Positions 37,983 through 46,421 of a DNA stretch of 64,000 nt are shown one piece after another (within the stretch, counting starts at the first letter, position 1; each line of letters starts with the position of its first letter). The DNA is from Parapedobacter pyrenivorans (GTDB taxonomy: Bacteria > Bacteroidota > Bacteroidia > Sphingobacteriales > Sphingobacteriaceae), in the NCBI RefSeq assembly GCF_014636865.1, contig NZ_BMER01000001.1, forward strand, positions 546,718-610,717, written 5' to 3'. The translations under genes and the position numbers were made by a program. A model generated the notes under the pieces. The model saw nothing but the letters and a program-made list of their open reading frames with translations. It was not told where the DNA came from and searched no databases.

Positions 37983-39065
37983 TTGCCCCCAAATTCCATT
38001 AAGTACGCTTTCAAAAACTCGTCGATTTCACCATCGAGTACTGCCTGTGTATTGGAAGTCTCGACATTAGTGCGTAGGTCTTTCACCAGCTTATAGGGAT
38101 GCAATACGTAATTCCTGATCTGCGAGCCCCACTCGATTTTTTTCTTGTTACCTTCTATTGCAGCCGTGGCTTCCTGCCGTTTGCGCATTTCGATCTCGTA
38201 CAACTGCGATTTCAACAAGCGTAATGCATTTTCTTTGTTTTGCAGTTGCGAACGTGACTCCTGGTTTTTGATGATGATGCCGGTGGGTTTGTGATGCAGG
38301 CGTACCGCGGTCTCCACTTTATTTACGTTCTGCCCGCCGGCCCCGCCGGAACGGAAGGTATCCCATTCGATTTCCGAATCCTTCACATCAATTTCTATAT
38401 TGTCATCCACTAAGGGGTATACATACACCGAAGCGAAGGACGTATGGCGTTTGGCATTGGAGTCAAACGGTGAAATACGCACCAAACGGTGCACGCCATT
38501 TTCACCTTTGAGATAACCATAGGCAAAATCACCGGAAAACTGTAAAGTTACTGTTTTGATACCTGCCACGTCACCTTCCTGATAGTCCTGCTCGGTCACT
38601 TTGTAGCCATTGCTTTCTCCCCACATGATATACATGCGCATCAGCATCCCTGCCCAATCACAGCTTTCAGTACCCCCGGCGCCCGCTGTAATCTGCAAGA
38701 CGGCATCCAATTGGTCTTCCTCGGCACTCAGCATATTTTTGAACTCCAATGCTTCTACCTTAACCAAGGCCACGTCGTACTGTTCTTTTAAATCGGCTTC
38801 GGATGCATCTCCCGCCTGAAAGAACTCATACATCACCAACACGTCATCCACGGCGGTGGCTACCTCGTCAAAGTGATCGGTCCAAATTTTCTTGCTTTTG
38901 ATGGATTGCAGAACTTTCTCCGCAGCTTTGGAGTCGTCCCAAAAATCGGGCTGTAGGGTAAGGGTTTGTTCGCCTTCTATTTCTTCTTTCCGGGCATCGA
39001 TGTCAAAGGTGCCTCCTCAGGGAAGCGGCTCTATCCCTCAAGTCGTGTATGTGTTCTTTGGTCAT
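37979..39065 (-). CDS. prfB: Peptide chain release factor 2, with programmed +1 frameshift
   Basis: Terminates translation at UGA and UAA. The gene is in two frames. A 20-codon leader ORF starts at ATG 39065 ([20 protein letters not shown]) and stops at an in-frame TGA (39005-39003). A +1 slip on CTTTGAC then continues into the main frame from GAC at 39004, giving about 361 residues. The stop-codon recognition tripeptide SPF is in [12 protein letters not shown], which marks RF2 rather than RF1, and the hydrolysis motif GGQ is in [11 protein letters not shown]. The frameshift is autoregulatory in the family: low RF2 delays termination at UGA and allows the slip. It is not a pseudogene. Confidence 0.93.
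39002..39017 (-). promoter_or_regulatory. prfB +1 frameshift site
   Basis: Read on the minus strand: AGGAGG (39017-39012), a 3-base spacer CAC, then CTTTGAC (39008-39002). The internal Shine-Dalgarno-like sequence at a 3-base spacing and the CUU-UGA-C slip site match the classical RF2 recoding signal. Confidence 0.93.
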
Positions 39066-39070
39066 GAGGG

Positions 39071-39078
39071 CAAATGTA
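39071..39078 (-). promoter_or_regulatory. -7 promoter box of prfB
   Basis: Read on the minus strand, TACATTTG ends 5 bases before the ATG at 39065, and a TTG lies 17 bases upstream of the box. Transcription would begin at or very near the start codon, so the mRNA could be leaderless. Confidence 0.45.
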
Positions 39079-39146
39079 CGTATTTTTAATTTTCCCAATA
39101 GGGTTATTATCGGAGGAAGTGTTTTAATGCTACAGGGTCAACCCGA

Positions 39147-40394
39147 TCATGGCGCTACCATCTGCATCAATATCCCACACAAATAGCCGCCGTAGGTACC
39201 TACGGCATAACCGAGCACGGCAATGAATACCCCTACCGGAACCAACGCCGAGTGGAAGGCAGCGGCGGTGACCGAGGCGGAGGCAACGCCACCGATGTTG
39301 CCCATGCTGCCGATAGCCAAGAAAAAGAAAGGAGCTTTAACCAATTTGGCCACAGCAAACAGCAGCAATGCATGAAAGGCCAGCCAAACAAGACCAACCA
39401 AAAATAACCCCGGGTTGTCCAGGATAGCAAATATGTTCATTTGCATCCCGATCGTAGCGATAAGGACATATAAGAAAACTGTCGCCAAGCGCGACGCTCC
39501 CTTCGCTTCCAGCCGCCGAGCGCTGGTAAAAGACAAACCGATTCCCATCAACGTGGCCAGCAGGATCAGCCAGAAAAAGCTCGACGTTAGGCTGAACTTA
39601 TCGAGCTGTGGCGCATGCACACCAATGTAGTCCGCGATGCTGCCCGACAAGAGATGGGCAATCCCGGTAACGCCAAAAGCAACACCCAACATGACGATAT
39701 AGTCCTTTGTTTCATTAGCCTTGCCGGTCTCCCCCGCAACAGCCTCCATGCGCTGCGTAAGCTCCTGCACCTCATTGCCCGTAGCCTTGAAGTAGCGGTC
39801 GAGCTGTTGTTGCTTACTCGCCCCATAAAGCAGTACAGCCATCCACCCGTAGGCCACAAATACATCCACCGCCACGGTAACGGCAAAAATCTCCGGCGGT
39901 GGTTCAAAAATACGGAACAGGGCGGCCTGGTTGGCCCCACCACCTATCCACGAGCCGGCGAGTGTAGCCAATCCTTTCCATACTTCGCCAGCCACCACCT
40001 CGGGTGCAAACAACGAGAACAACCACACGGCAAACGGACCGCCCAGGATAATACCGATCATGCCGGTAAAGAACAGCAAGCCGGCGTTCTTTCGAAGTCG
40101 CCATACTTCACGAAAATTCAAATTCAAGGTAAAAAGCACCAAACACGCGGGGAGCAGGTAGTTGGAGCTCATCGTATACAGCTCGGATTCGCTTCCGGAT
40201 ATAACGCCGAATGAATTGAATAAGCCCGGCACGAAATAACAGAGCAGCAGCGGCGGTAGGATGGCATAAAATTTCCTGAAGCCCGGATGCTTGCTGCCGG
40301 ATGTGTAGAACACTGCTGCCAAAATGACCATCAACAGGCCAAATACGGCGGCATCATTGGTAATCAGCGCAGGCGCGTTTGTGGTGTTATCCAT
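39147..40394 (-). CDS. DUF819-family integral membrane protein
   Basis: 415 residues with about ten to eleven hydrophobic segments, inner membrane. The glycine-rich LAGSWIGGGANQAAL near residue 140 and the repeated layout (GSMGNIGGVASASV near the end) match the DUF819/YjcL transporter-like family, whose substrate is unknown. The ATG at 40394 (MDNTTNAPALITN) is chosen. The open frame extends to 40484, but that extension would pass through the terminator of the upstream gene and is not family-like. Confidence 0.85.
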   Translation of the reverse strand: MDNTTNAPALITNDAAVFGLLMVILAAVFYTSGSKHPGFRKFYAILPPLLLCYFVPGLFNSFGVISGSESELYTMSSNYLLPACLVLFTLNLNFREVWRLRKNAGLLFFTGMIGIILGGPFAVWLFSLFAPEVVAGEVWKGLATLAGSWIGGGANQAALFRIFEPPPEIFAVTVAVDVFVAYGWMAVLLYGASKQQQLDRYFKATGNEVQELTQRMEAVAGETGKANETKDYIVMLGVAFGVTGIAHLLSGSIADYIGVHAPQLDKFSLTSSFFWLILLATLMGIGLSFTSARRLEAKGASRLATVFLYVLIATIGMQMNIFAILDNPGLFLVGLVWLAFHALLLFAVAKLVKAPFFFLAIGSMGNIGGVASASVTAAAFHSALVPVGVFIAVLGYAVGTYGGYLCGILMQMVAP

Positions 40395-40445
40395 GGTTGG
40401 CAATTGGGTAGTAAACAAACTCACTTGATACGCACCAAAGGTAAC

Positions 40446-40475
40446 AAAAAAAGCCCGACTCATCCGCCGGGCTTT
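40446..40475 (-). terminator. Terminator after the blaR1-like gene
   Basis: Read on the minus strand: AAAGCCCG, 10-base loop, CGGGCTTT, then T-tract. It begins 38 bases after the blaR1-like stop and separates it from the DUF819 gene. Confidence 0.88.
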
Positions 40476-40512
40476 ATTCAACACCTAAAAGATCTGTTGA
40501 AGAATGCTCAAA

Positions 40513-42192
40513 TCACTGCTGTAGGTTCAACCGGATAGGCAAGGTGTAGGCCACCCGCACGGCCCTGCCGTTCTGGATGCCCGGTGACCACTTGCTGCTG
40601 CTTTGCAATACGCGGATGGCCGCTTCACCTGTACCGTATTTTAAGTCTTTGATAACCTTCAGGTCCGTAAGGCTACCGTCTTTCTCAACCACAAACGCAA
40701 CCTGTACCTGCCCGTTGACCCCCGCGTCGATAGCCGCTTGCGGATAATCGTAGTTTGCGCCGATATACTGCATGAATGCCGCCATCCCCCCCGGTGGATT
40801 GGGGTCGATTTCCACGCTTTGGAATAAGACATCTGTATTTTCTTCCACTACTTCTGGTTTTTTATCGGCGACTTTCACCTGTACCACCGTAGGCTCTGGG
40901 TACTGCTTTTCGGCTTTGGCCGCGGCACTACCAGCCTCCTTCTTGGTTGGCGGCTCTACGGGTGGCGGAGGCGGCAACTCGGGGGCATAGCCAACAATGA
41001 CTACCTCGCCGAGGGAGGTGTAGTCACTTGAAACGGGCGGCGGTGGCGGGGGCATATCGGTTGGATCCACCCCACTGATGCGGAAACTAATGGAAACCAT
41101 GTATTTACCAATTGGTGCTACACGCTCCACGTTCTCCCGCTGAAGTGCCTTGATTACTTCAGCCTCCTGTCCACTGCCCAACTCGTTGAGAAACTGGATG
41201 TCTTCAATGCGGCCCGCCTTGCTTTTTTCAAAGGTAAATGCCAATACACCTTGCGTACCACTGCGCAAAGCCTCTTCCCCGTACGCTACCCACATACCTA
41301 ATTCCTTCTTAAACGCGTGAGCGCTTTCCGTCGCTGCCGTCGATTTTTCGGATGTGGTTCCAGCTGCCCCCCCTTTTCCCTGATGGTTGCAGGCAATGGA
41401 AAAAATAACCATGCCGATGACAATAGGCAAAAGAAATGCGTACCGGAACCAACTGTATTTTGACGATTTATCCCGCAACAACATGGTCAAACGGCGTTTC
41501 AGTAAAGTTTTATTCGAAAATGAGTTCGCCAACACCGGACCATTCAGCCCCATTGCACGCGACACCAACAACTCCGCATAAGCCAGTTGGTCGTTGGCTG
41601 CAGTTTTCCCGTCGGCGATGTATTCGTGTTGCAACCGCAACGCCCGCTCGTAAAAGTAGATCACCGGATTGAACCAGTTAAGAATCTTAACCACTTGCAT
41701 CATCACGATATCCGCGCTATGCCACTGCCTTACATGGACCTGTTCATGGTTGATGATCTGGTGGCTACCGTAGACTGCCTGGTCGATCCGTACCCTATTA
41801 AAAAAAGAATAGGCTTGTCCCGGATGCCGTTTCCGCAATGCGCTTATGGTATAAACGAATTGCATCACGACAAAGAGCGCAGCGATCAGGCAGCCTATCA
41901 CATAACCGATGGACAGGTATTGCCGTATGGACGTTGGCGACTCTACGGCCGTCACCCCAGTAGCAAGCTGCTCGGGGGTAGCGTCTCCCAAATGGATTAC
42001 GGGCAAGTGATATTGATAGACCACCGTATTGTCGAACTCACCATGTTCGGCCAGCGGTAAGGTAAACGCCAGCAATAAGCCAGCAAGCAGGTAAATCCGA
42101 TTCCCCTGAAAGAAGGTTTCCCGACGTAAAAATACGTAGTAGAAGCCATAGAAAACACAGAGATAAAGGTTGGCGAGCAATAAGTACATCAT
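40513..42192 (-). CDS. BlaR1-like M56 peptidase fused to a TonB C-terminal domain
   Basis: 559 residues. The N-terminal part has membrane segments (about 1-20, 33-48, 94-117, 250-270) and an M56 zinc site HEQVH (149-153) with a downstream EYIADGKT acid. After a Pro/Val-rich linker that is probably periplasmic (PPPPPPVSS, ELPPPPPVEPP), a TonB_C domain ends the protein (GQVQVAFVVEKDGSLTDLKV, ending YTLPIRLNLQQ). This M56-TonB arrangement is common in Bacteroidetes. It is presumed to sense an envelope signal and cleave the BlaI-type repressor encoded just upstream. The stretch MPPPPPPVSSDYTSLGEVVI includes a TonB-box-like GEVVIVGY, which also occurs in the SusC plugs. Confidence 0.85.
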   Translation of the reverse strand: MMYLLLANLYLCVFYGFYYVFLRRETFFQGNRIYLLAGLLLAFTLPLAEHGEFDNTVVYQYHLPVIHLGDATPEQLATGVTAVESPTSIRQYLSIGYVIGCLIAALFVVMQFVYTISALRKRHPGQAYSFFNRVRIDQAVYGSHQIINHEQVHVRQWHSADIVMMQVVKILNWFNPVIYFYERALRLQHEYIADGKTAANDQLAYAELLVSRAMGLNGPVLANSFSNKTLLKRRLTMLLRDKSSKYSWFRYAFLLPIVIGMVIFSIACNHQGKGGAAGTTSEKSTAATESAHAFKKELGMWVAYGEEALRSGTQGVLAFTFEKSKAGRIEDIQFLNELGSGQEAEVIKALQRENVERVAPIGKYMVSISFRISGVDPTDMPPPPPPVSSDYTSLGEVVIVGYAPELPPPPPVEPPTKKEAGSAAAKAEKQYPEPTVVQVKVADKKPEVVEENTDVLFQSVEIDPNPPGGMAAFMQYIGANYDYPQAAIDAGVNGQVQVAFVVEKDGSLTDLKVIKDLKYGTGEAAIRVLQSSSKWSPGIQNGRAVRVAYTLPIRLNLQQ

Positions 42193-42229
42193 AATTTAAC
42201 GTTTTAATTCGTAAATGATCAGGTCATCA

Positions 42230-42610
42230 TCATTTCCCTTTTTTCTTGGCCGCTTCAAGCAGTTTCAACAGTTCATCCGCATCGCTGATGTCGAGCTTTT
42301 GCTCTTCCAAAAAGAACGACAGCATGTTCCTTGCCGAATTATTGAAATACCCGTGAAGGAGCTTACCTGTAGCGAATGTGCGGTACTCCTCCTTAGAAAC
42401 CAAGGGATAATACCGATGGCTCTTGCCAAACGTTTCGTGCCCCACAAAACCCTTGGTCTCCAATATCCGTACAATAGTGGATACAGTATTGTAAGCGGGC
42501 TTTGGAATGGGCAGCCTATCTATGATGTCTTTTACAAACGCCTTCTCCAAGTCCCACAGCTCTTGCATAATCTGCTCTTCCGCACGGGTCAACTCTTTCA
42601 GTTCTTTCAT
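42230..42610 (-). CDS. BlaI/MecI/CopY-family transcriptional repressor
   Basis: 126 residues. An N-terminal winged helix (TRAEEQIMQELWDLEKAFVK, then YNTVSTIVRILETKGFVGHE) binds DNA, and the C-terminal helices dimerise. In relatives the repressor is inactivated when a BlaR1/MecR1 peptidase cleaves it. The blaR1-like gene starts 37 bases downstream on the same strand. A perfect operator-like palindrome lies in its own promoter (listed separately), so autoregulation is likely. What the system controls outside this pair is not visible here. Confidence 0.92.
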   Translation of the reverse strand: MKELKELTRAEEQIMQELWDLEKAFVKDIIDRLPIPKPAYNTVSTIVRILETKGFVGHETFGKSHRYYPLVSKEEYRTFATGKLLHGYFNNSARNMLSFFLEEQKLDISDADELLKLLEAAKKKGK

Positions 42611-42663
42611 TGACTTTATATTTTATTATTGTTTGTGAATCCCATAGTTAGTAACATCCAATA

Positions 42664-42694
42664 CAAACGTAAAACTTATATTTTAGTTTTACAA
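42664..42694 (-). promoter_or_regulatory. blaI promoter with operator between -33 and -7
   Basis: Read on the minus strand: TTG at 42694-42692, 20 bases, then TACGTTTG at 42671-42664. The perfect repeat GTAAAACT-N8-AGTTTTAC (42669-42692) fills the spacer and overlaps both boxes, so a bound dimer would exclude RNA polymerase. Confidence 0.7.
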
Positions 42695-42811
42695 CTAATT
42701 ATTTAGTTTTTTTTTAATATTCATTTAATCATCTCAATCTTTTTACGTTCGGATGAACAACCTATCGGGAAATTTAACCGTATTTTGCATGCAACAAATT
42801 GAAGGGAGTAC

Positions 42812-43939
42812 ATGAAGATTGGTATTGTATGTTATCCCACCTTTGGTGGAAGCGGTGTAGTCGCTACAGAATTGGGCAAAGCGTTGGCCGCCAATGGCCA
42901 CCAGATCCATTTTATCACCTATAGCCAGCCGGCACGGTTAGACTTCTTTTCCGAGAACCTCTATTACCACGAGGTCACCATATCCAAATATCCGCTGTTC
43001 GACTTTCCGCCTTACGAACTGGCCTTAGCGAGCAAACTGGTCGATGTGGTCCGTTTTGAAAAGCTGGACGTGCTCCATGTGCATTACGCCATTCCCCATG
43101 CTTCCGCAGCGTTCATGGCCAAACAAATTCTGGCCACATATGGTATTGACATCCCAGTGGTTACCACATTGCATGGCACGGATATTACCCTTGTGGGTAA
43201 AGATGCCAGTTACAGCCCCGTGGTTACCTTTTCGATCAACCAATCGGATGGCGTAACGGCGGTATCCGAAAATCTGAAGGAGGAGACGCTAAGTCATTTT
43301 GATATCAGGCGGGAAATCCGTGTTATCCCCAATTTCATCGACCTCAGCCGTTTTAACCTCCAGCCCCGGCAGCATTTCAAACAGGCCATAGCGCCCGGTG
43401 ATGAGCGGGTGCTTGTGCATACATCCAACTTCCGTAAGGTGAAACGCACCACCGACGTGATTCGCATCTTCAAGAAAGTACAGGAGAAAATTCCCAGCAA
43501 ACTGCTGATGGTAGGTGATGGCCCGGAGCGTACCGCCGCCGAGCAACTATCGCGCGAGTTGGGCGTCGCCAATGATATCCGTTTCCTCGGCAAGCAGGAC
43601 GCCGTTGAGGAAATCCTTTCGGTATCCGACCTCTTCCTCATTCCCTCCGGTTCGGAGAGCTTCGGCCTCGCCGCGTTGGAGGCCATGGCGTGCAAAGTAC
43701 CCGTTATTTCATCCAATACAGGCGGGCTGCCCGAACTAAATGTGGACGGTGTAACGGGGTTTCTCAGTGAAATAGGCGATGTGGATTCCATGGCGGCCAA
43801 CGCCATCTATATACTGGAAGACTGCGATCGGTTGCAGCAGTTTAAGGAAGCAGCTCTGGAGCGCGCCAAGGACTTCCAGTTGGCTAACATCATGCCGCTA
43901 TATGAGCAGTATTACCAAGAGGTAATCACAAGCAGTTAA
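42812..43939 (+). CDS. bshA: N-acetyl-alpha-D-glucosaminyl L-malate synthase
   Basis: Joins GlcNAc from UDP-GlcNAc to L-malate, the first step of bacillithiol synthesis. It is a 375-residue GT4 glycosyltransferase with two Rossmann-like domains. N-terminal IGIVCYPTFGGSGVVATELG and the malate-side VVTTLHGTDITLVG fit BshA, and the UDP-sugar site is in IPSGSESFGLAALEAMAC with the two catalytic/binding glutamates. bshB and bshC are not in the window. It is divergent from blaI. Confidence 0.9.
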   Translation: MKIGIVCYPTFGGSGVVATELGKALAANGHQIHFITYSQPARLDFFSENLYYHEVTISKYPLFDFPPYELALASKLVDVVRFEKLDVLHVHYAIPHASAAFMAKQILATYGIDIPVVTTLHGTDITLVGKDASYSPVVTFSINQSDGVTAVSENLKEETLSHFDIRREIRVIPNFIDLSRFNLQPRQHFKQAIAPGDERVLVHTSNFRKVKRTTDVIRIFKKVQEKIPSKLLMVGDGPERTAAEQLSRELGVANDIRFLGKQDAVEEILSVSDLFLIPSGSESFGLAALEAMACKVPVISSNTGGLPELNVDGVTGFLSEIGDVDSMAANAIYILEDCDRLQQFKEAALERAKDFQLANIMPLYEQYYQEVITSS

Positions 43940-43950
43940 AAAATTTCTTT

Positions 43951-43958
43951 TATCTTTG
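43951..43958 (+). promoter_or_regulatory. Probable -7 box of pyrH
   Basis: TATCTTTG fits TAnnTTTG and lies 36 bases before the ATG. The -33 element is weak. Confidence 0.35.
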
Positions 43959-43993
43959 GCGCTTGGGAGCCCCCTTCCAAGACAGCAACAGAT

Positions 43994-44701
43994 ATGAAAT
44001 ATAAACGCATCCTACTCAAACTCAGCGGCGAAGCGCTCATGGGCGATCAAAATTACGGTATCGACATCAACCGCGTAGCCCAATATGCTAAGGACATCAA
44101 AGAGATTCACAGCAAAGGCATGGAGATAGCCATCGTTATTGGCGGCGGTAACATCTACCGGGGGCTCAGTGCCGAAAAAGCCGGAATGGACCGTGTACAA
44201 GCCGACTACATGGGTATGTTGGCCACCGTCATCAACAGCATGGCACTTCAGGATGCGCTCGAGAAACTGGAAATCAAGACACGCTTGCTTACGGCTATCA
44301 AAATGGAACAGATCTGCGAGCCATTTATCCGGCGACGTGCCGTACGTCACCTCGAAAAAGGCCGGGTGGTCATCTTTGGCGCCGGCACGGGCAACCCCTA
44401 TTTCACCACCGATACAGCAGCTTCGCTCCGCGCTATCGAAATCAACGCTGATGTGGTACTTAAAGGCACCCGCGTGGATGGTATATACACCGCCGATCCC
44501 CTCAAAGACCCATCAGCAACGCGATTTGATGAAATCACATTCCAGGATGTATACAATCGCGGACTCAATGTGATGGACATGACGGCGTTCACGCTATGCC
44601 AGGAAAACAAATTGCCAATCATCGTATTCGACATGAATAAACCCGGCAACCTGACACGTCTGGCAAATGGCGAACACGTTGGAACTTTAGTACGAGAATA
44701 A
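43994..44701 (+). CDS. pyrH: Uridylate kinase
   Basis: Phosphorylates UMP to UDP. It has 235 residues, a bacterial amino-acid-kinase fold. The ATP/phosphate loop is KLSGEALMG near the N-terminus, [10 protein letters not shown] is the next glycine loop, and the [13 protein letters not shown] stretch and VDGIYTADP are typical of PyrH. The pyrH-frr order is common in bacteria. frr follows after 108 bases with its own promoter. Confidence 0.95.
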   Translation: MKYKRILLKLSGEALMGDQNYGIDINRVAQYAKDIKEIHSKGMEIAIVIGGGNIYRGLSAEKAGMDRVQADYMGMLATVINSMALQDALEKLEIKTRLLTAIKMEQICEPFIRRRAVRHLEKGRVVIFGAGTGNPYFTTDTAASLRAIEINADVVLKGTRVDGIYTADPLKDPSATRFDEITFQDVYNRGLNVMDMTAFTLCQENKLPIIVFDMNKPGNLTRLANGEHVGTLVRE

Positions 44702-44755
44702 CTATGTTTCATCTCTAACAGTCTATTTTCAACGGCAGATGAGAAATCGATAAAA

Positions 44756-44786
44756 TTGCATATATCTTCAATTTTATCTAAGTTTG
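44756..44786 (+). promoter_or_regulatory. Promoter of frr
   Basis: TTG at 44756-44758, a 20-base spacer, then TAAGTTTG at 44779-44786, matching the Bacteroidetes consensus. The start site would be near 44793, 17 bases before the frr ATG. Confidence 0.7.
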
Positions 44787-44809
44787 ACCCATCCTAATAA
44801 CGTATAACC

Positions 44810-45373
44810 ATGGACGAACTGATATCCTTACAACTTGACGATAGTGCCGATCAGATGAAAAAAGCAGTGGCACATACGGAATCCGAACTGACTAAAATCC
44901 GCGCCGGCAAGGCGATGCCTTCGATGCTTGATGGTATTCATGTGGATTACTACGGCACGGCTACACCACTTTCACAGGTCAGCAACATCAATACGCCCGA
45001 TGCCCGGACACTGGTCATCCAGCCGTGGGAGAAAACCATGCTGTCTCCCATCGAAAAGGCCATTCTCGAAGCCAATATTGGGTTGAACCCGCAGAACGAC
45101 GGCAGTATCATCCGGCTGAATATCCCCCCGCTTACGGAAGAACGTCGCCGGGATTTGGCGAAAAAGGTAAAAGAAGAAGCCGAAAAGGGACGTGTGGCGG
45201 TAAGGAATATTCGCAAGGACGCTAACGATACCATCAAAAAATTGAAAAATGACGGGGTATCTGAGGATGAAATCAAAGCCGGCGAAGCGGAAGTCCAGAA
45301 ACTCACCGATAAACACATCGCAGACGTGGATAAACTTGCCGAAGCCAAGGAAAGAGATATTATGACGGTGTAG
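44810..45373 (+). CDS. frr: Ribosome recycling factor
   Basis: Splits post-termination ribosomes together with EF-G. It has 187 residues, the standard length. Conserved regions include LTKIRAGKAMPSMLDGI near residue 30 and the PLTEERRRDLAKKVKEEAEK segment, plus the C-terminal three-helix bundle ending ERDIMTV. It has its own promoter and terminator, but may also be read from pyrH. Confidence 0.95.
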   Translation: MDELISLQLDDSADQMKKAVAHTESELTKIRAGKAMPSMLDGIHVDYYGTATPLSQVSNINTPDARTLVIQPWEKTMLSPIEKAILEANIGLNPQNDGSIIRLNIPPLTEERRRDLAKKVKEEAEKGRVAVRNIRKDANDTIKKLKNDGVSEDEIKAGEAEVQKLTDKHIADVDKLAEAKERDIMTV

Positions 45374-45397
45374 GCCTTTTACAGCCGAGAGCCTCTA

Positions 45398-45431
45398 AAG
45401 CCATCGATGGATATACATGGATGGCTTTTTT
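45398..45431 (+). terminator. Terminator of frr
   Basis: AAGCCATC (45398-45405), 14-base loop, GATGGCTT (45420-45427), then a T6 tract ending at 45431. Confidence 0.85.
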
Positions 45432-45618
45432 GTGCAACTTTGTCATTATAATCGACCAAACCACCGGACGGATTTGCAGGTCATCCGTTGATTTTTTATA
45501 TTCGTAACATGTCCAGACAGCCATCTCGTCAGCGAAAGGCGTCCGGTATATTTTTTGACTATGCAATAGCAAAGAATACAAAGAGTAAGTAGACAGAAAC
45601 AGATAAAACAAAGATATT

Positions 45619-46308
45619 ATGATGAGTTATTGGATTATTTTCGGCGGTATCATGTTGGTTAGCATGATTGTGCAGTGGCGGTTTAAGAGCAAATTCAAGA
45701 AGTATTCGGAAACACCGTTGAGCAGTGGCATGACCGGAAGGGATATTGCTGAGAAAATGTTGCATGACCACGGGATCTATGATGTAGAGATCATTTCGGC
45801 GCAGGGCCGGTTGAGCGACCACTACAACCCCGCCAACCGCACGGTCAATTTGAGCCCCGAAGTGTATAGCGGCCGTAGCGTCGCGGCCGCAGCCGTAGCC
45901 GCCCACGAATGCGGACACGCTGTGCAGCACGCAAAGGCCTATTCCTGGTTGCAGTTCCGCTCGGCAATGGTGCCCATCGTAAGCGTTGCATCCAACATGG
46001 TCACCTGGGTATTGATGATCGGCGTGATTATGATGGCTTTCTCTGGCAACCATTACGTGCTTGCCATCGGCGTAGCCGCATTGGCGATCACTACCCTATT
46101 TTCATTTGTGACGCTCCCCGTGGAGTTTGATGCTTCCAAGCGTGCGCTGGCATGGCTGGACAATAAAGGCATTACCCATAGCAGCGTAGAACACGCTGGC
46201 GCTAAAGACGCACTGTGGTGGGCAGCAATGACGTATGTGGTGGCAGCCCTGTCATCATTGGTGACGCTGCTTTACTACGCCAGCATGTTGTTGGGCAGAA
46301 GAGAGTAA
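45619..46308 (+). CDS. YugP-like neutral zinc metallopeptidase
   Basis: A 229-residue membrane protein. The N-terminal membrane segment is about 5-20, the zinc motif HECGH (96-100) lies in AAVAAHECGHAVQHA, and two or three hydrophobic segments follow (about 115-155 and 205-222). This matches the YugP/DUF proteins called zinc metallopeptidase family, whose substrate is unknown. The second ATG at 45622 is an alternative start. The 245-base gap from frr has the frr terminator and nested inverted repeats but no promoter I can support. Confidence 0.88.
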   Translation: MMSYWIIFGGIMLVSMIVQWRFKSKFKKYSETPLSSGMTGRDIAEKMLHDHGIYDVEIISAQGRLSDHYNPANRTVNLSPEVYSGRSVAAAAVAAHECGHAVQHAKAYSWLQFRSAMVPIVSVASNMVTWVLMIGVIMMAFSGNHYVLAIGVAALAITTLFSFVTLPVEFDASKRALAWLDNKGITHSSVEHAGAKDALWWAAMTYVVAALSSLVTLLYYASMLLGRRE

Positions 46309-46335
46309 GCACCTACTTTGAAGATTAAGCGAGTT

Positions 46336-46369
46336 AGTCCGTCCCGATAGATTCGGGATGGACTTTTTT
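46336..46369 (+). terminator. Terminator after the zinc peptidase gene
   Basis: AGTCCGTCCCGA, loop TAGAT, TCGGGATGGACT (12 bp with one G-U pair) and a T6 tract. Confidence 0.9.
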
Positions 46370-46382
46370 ATTATGGATTTCG

Positions 46383-46390
46383 TACCTTTG
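46383..46390 (+). promoter_or_regulatory. -7 box of ffh
   Basis: TACCTTTG, 31 bases before the ATG. No clear TTG sits at -33. Confidence 0.4.
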
Positions 46391-46421
46391 CATTTCGTTC
46401 ATTTTTATTTGATAACTGACG

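Noticed and set aside
39003-39005. In-frame TGA in prfB as sign of a pseudogene
   Set aside because: It is the recoding stop of the classical RF2 +1 frameshift signal, with the correct slip site and AGGAGG spacing.
40395-40484. N-terminal extension of the DUF819 protein
   Set aside because: The stretch contains the terminator of the upstream gene and reads LNKARRMSRAFFVTFG, which is not family-like; ATG 40394 is better.
46310-46421. 4.5S RNA gene near ffh
   Set aside because: The short gap holds only a terminator and a promoter box; no SRP RNA hairpin with the GGAA loop was seen.
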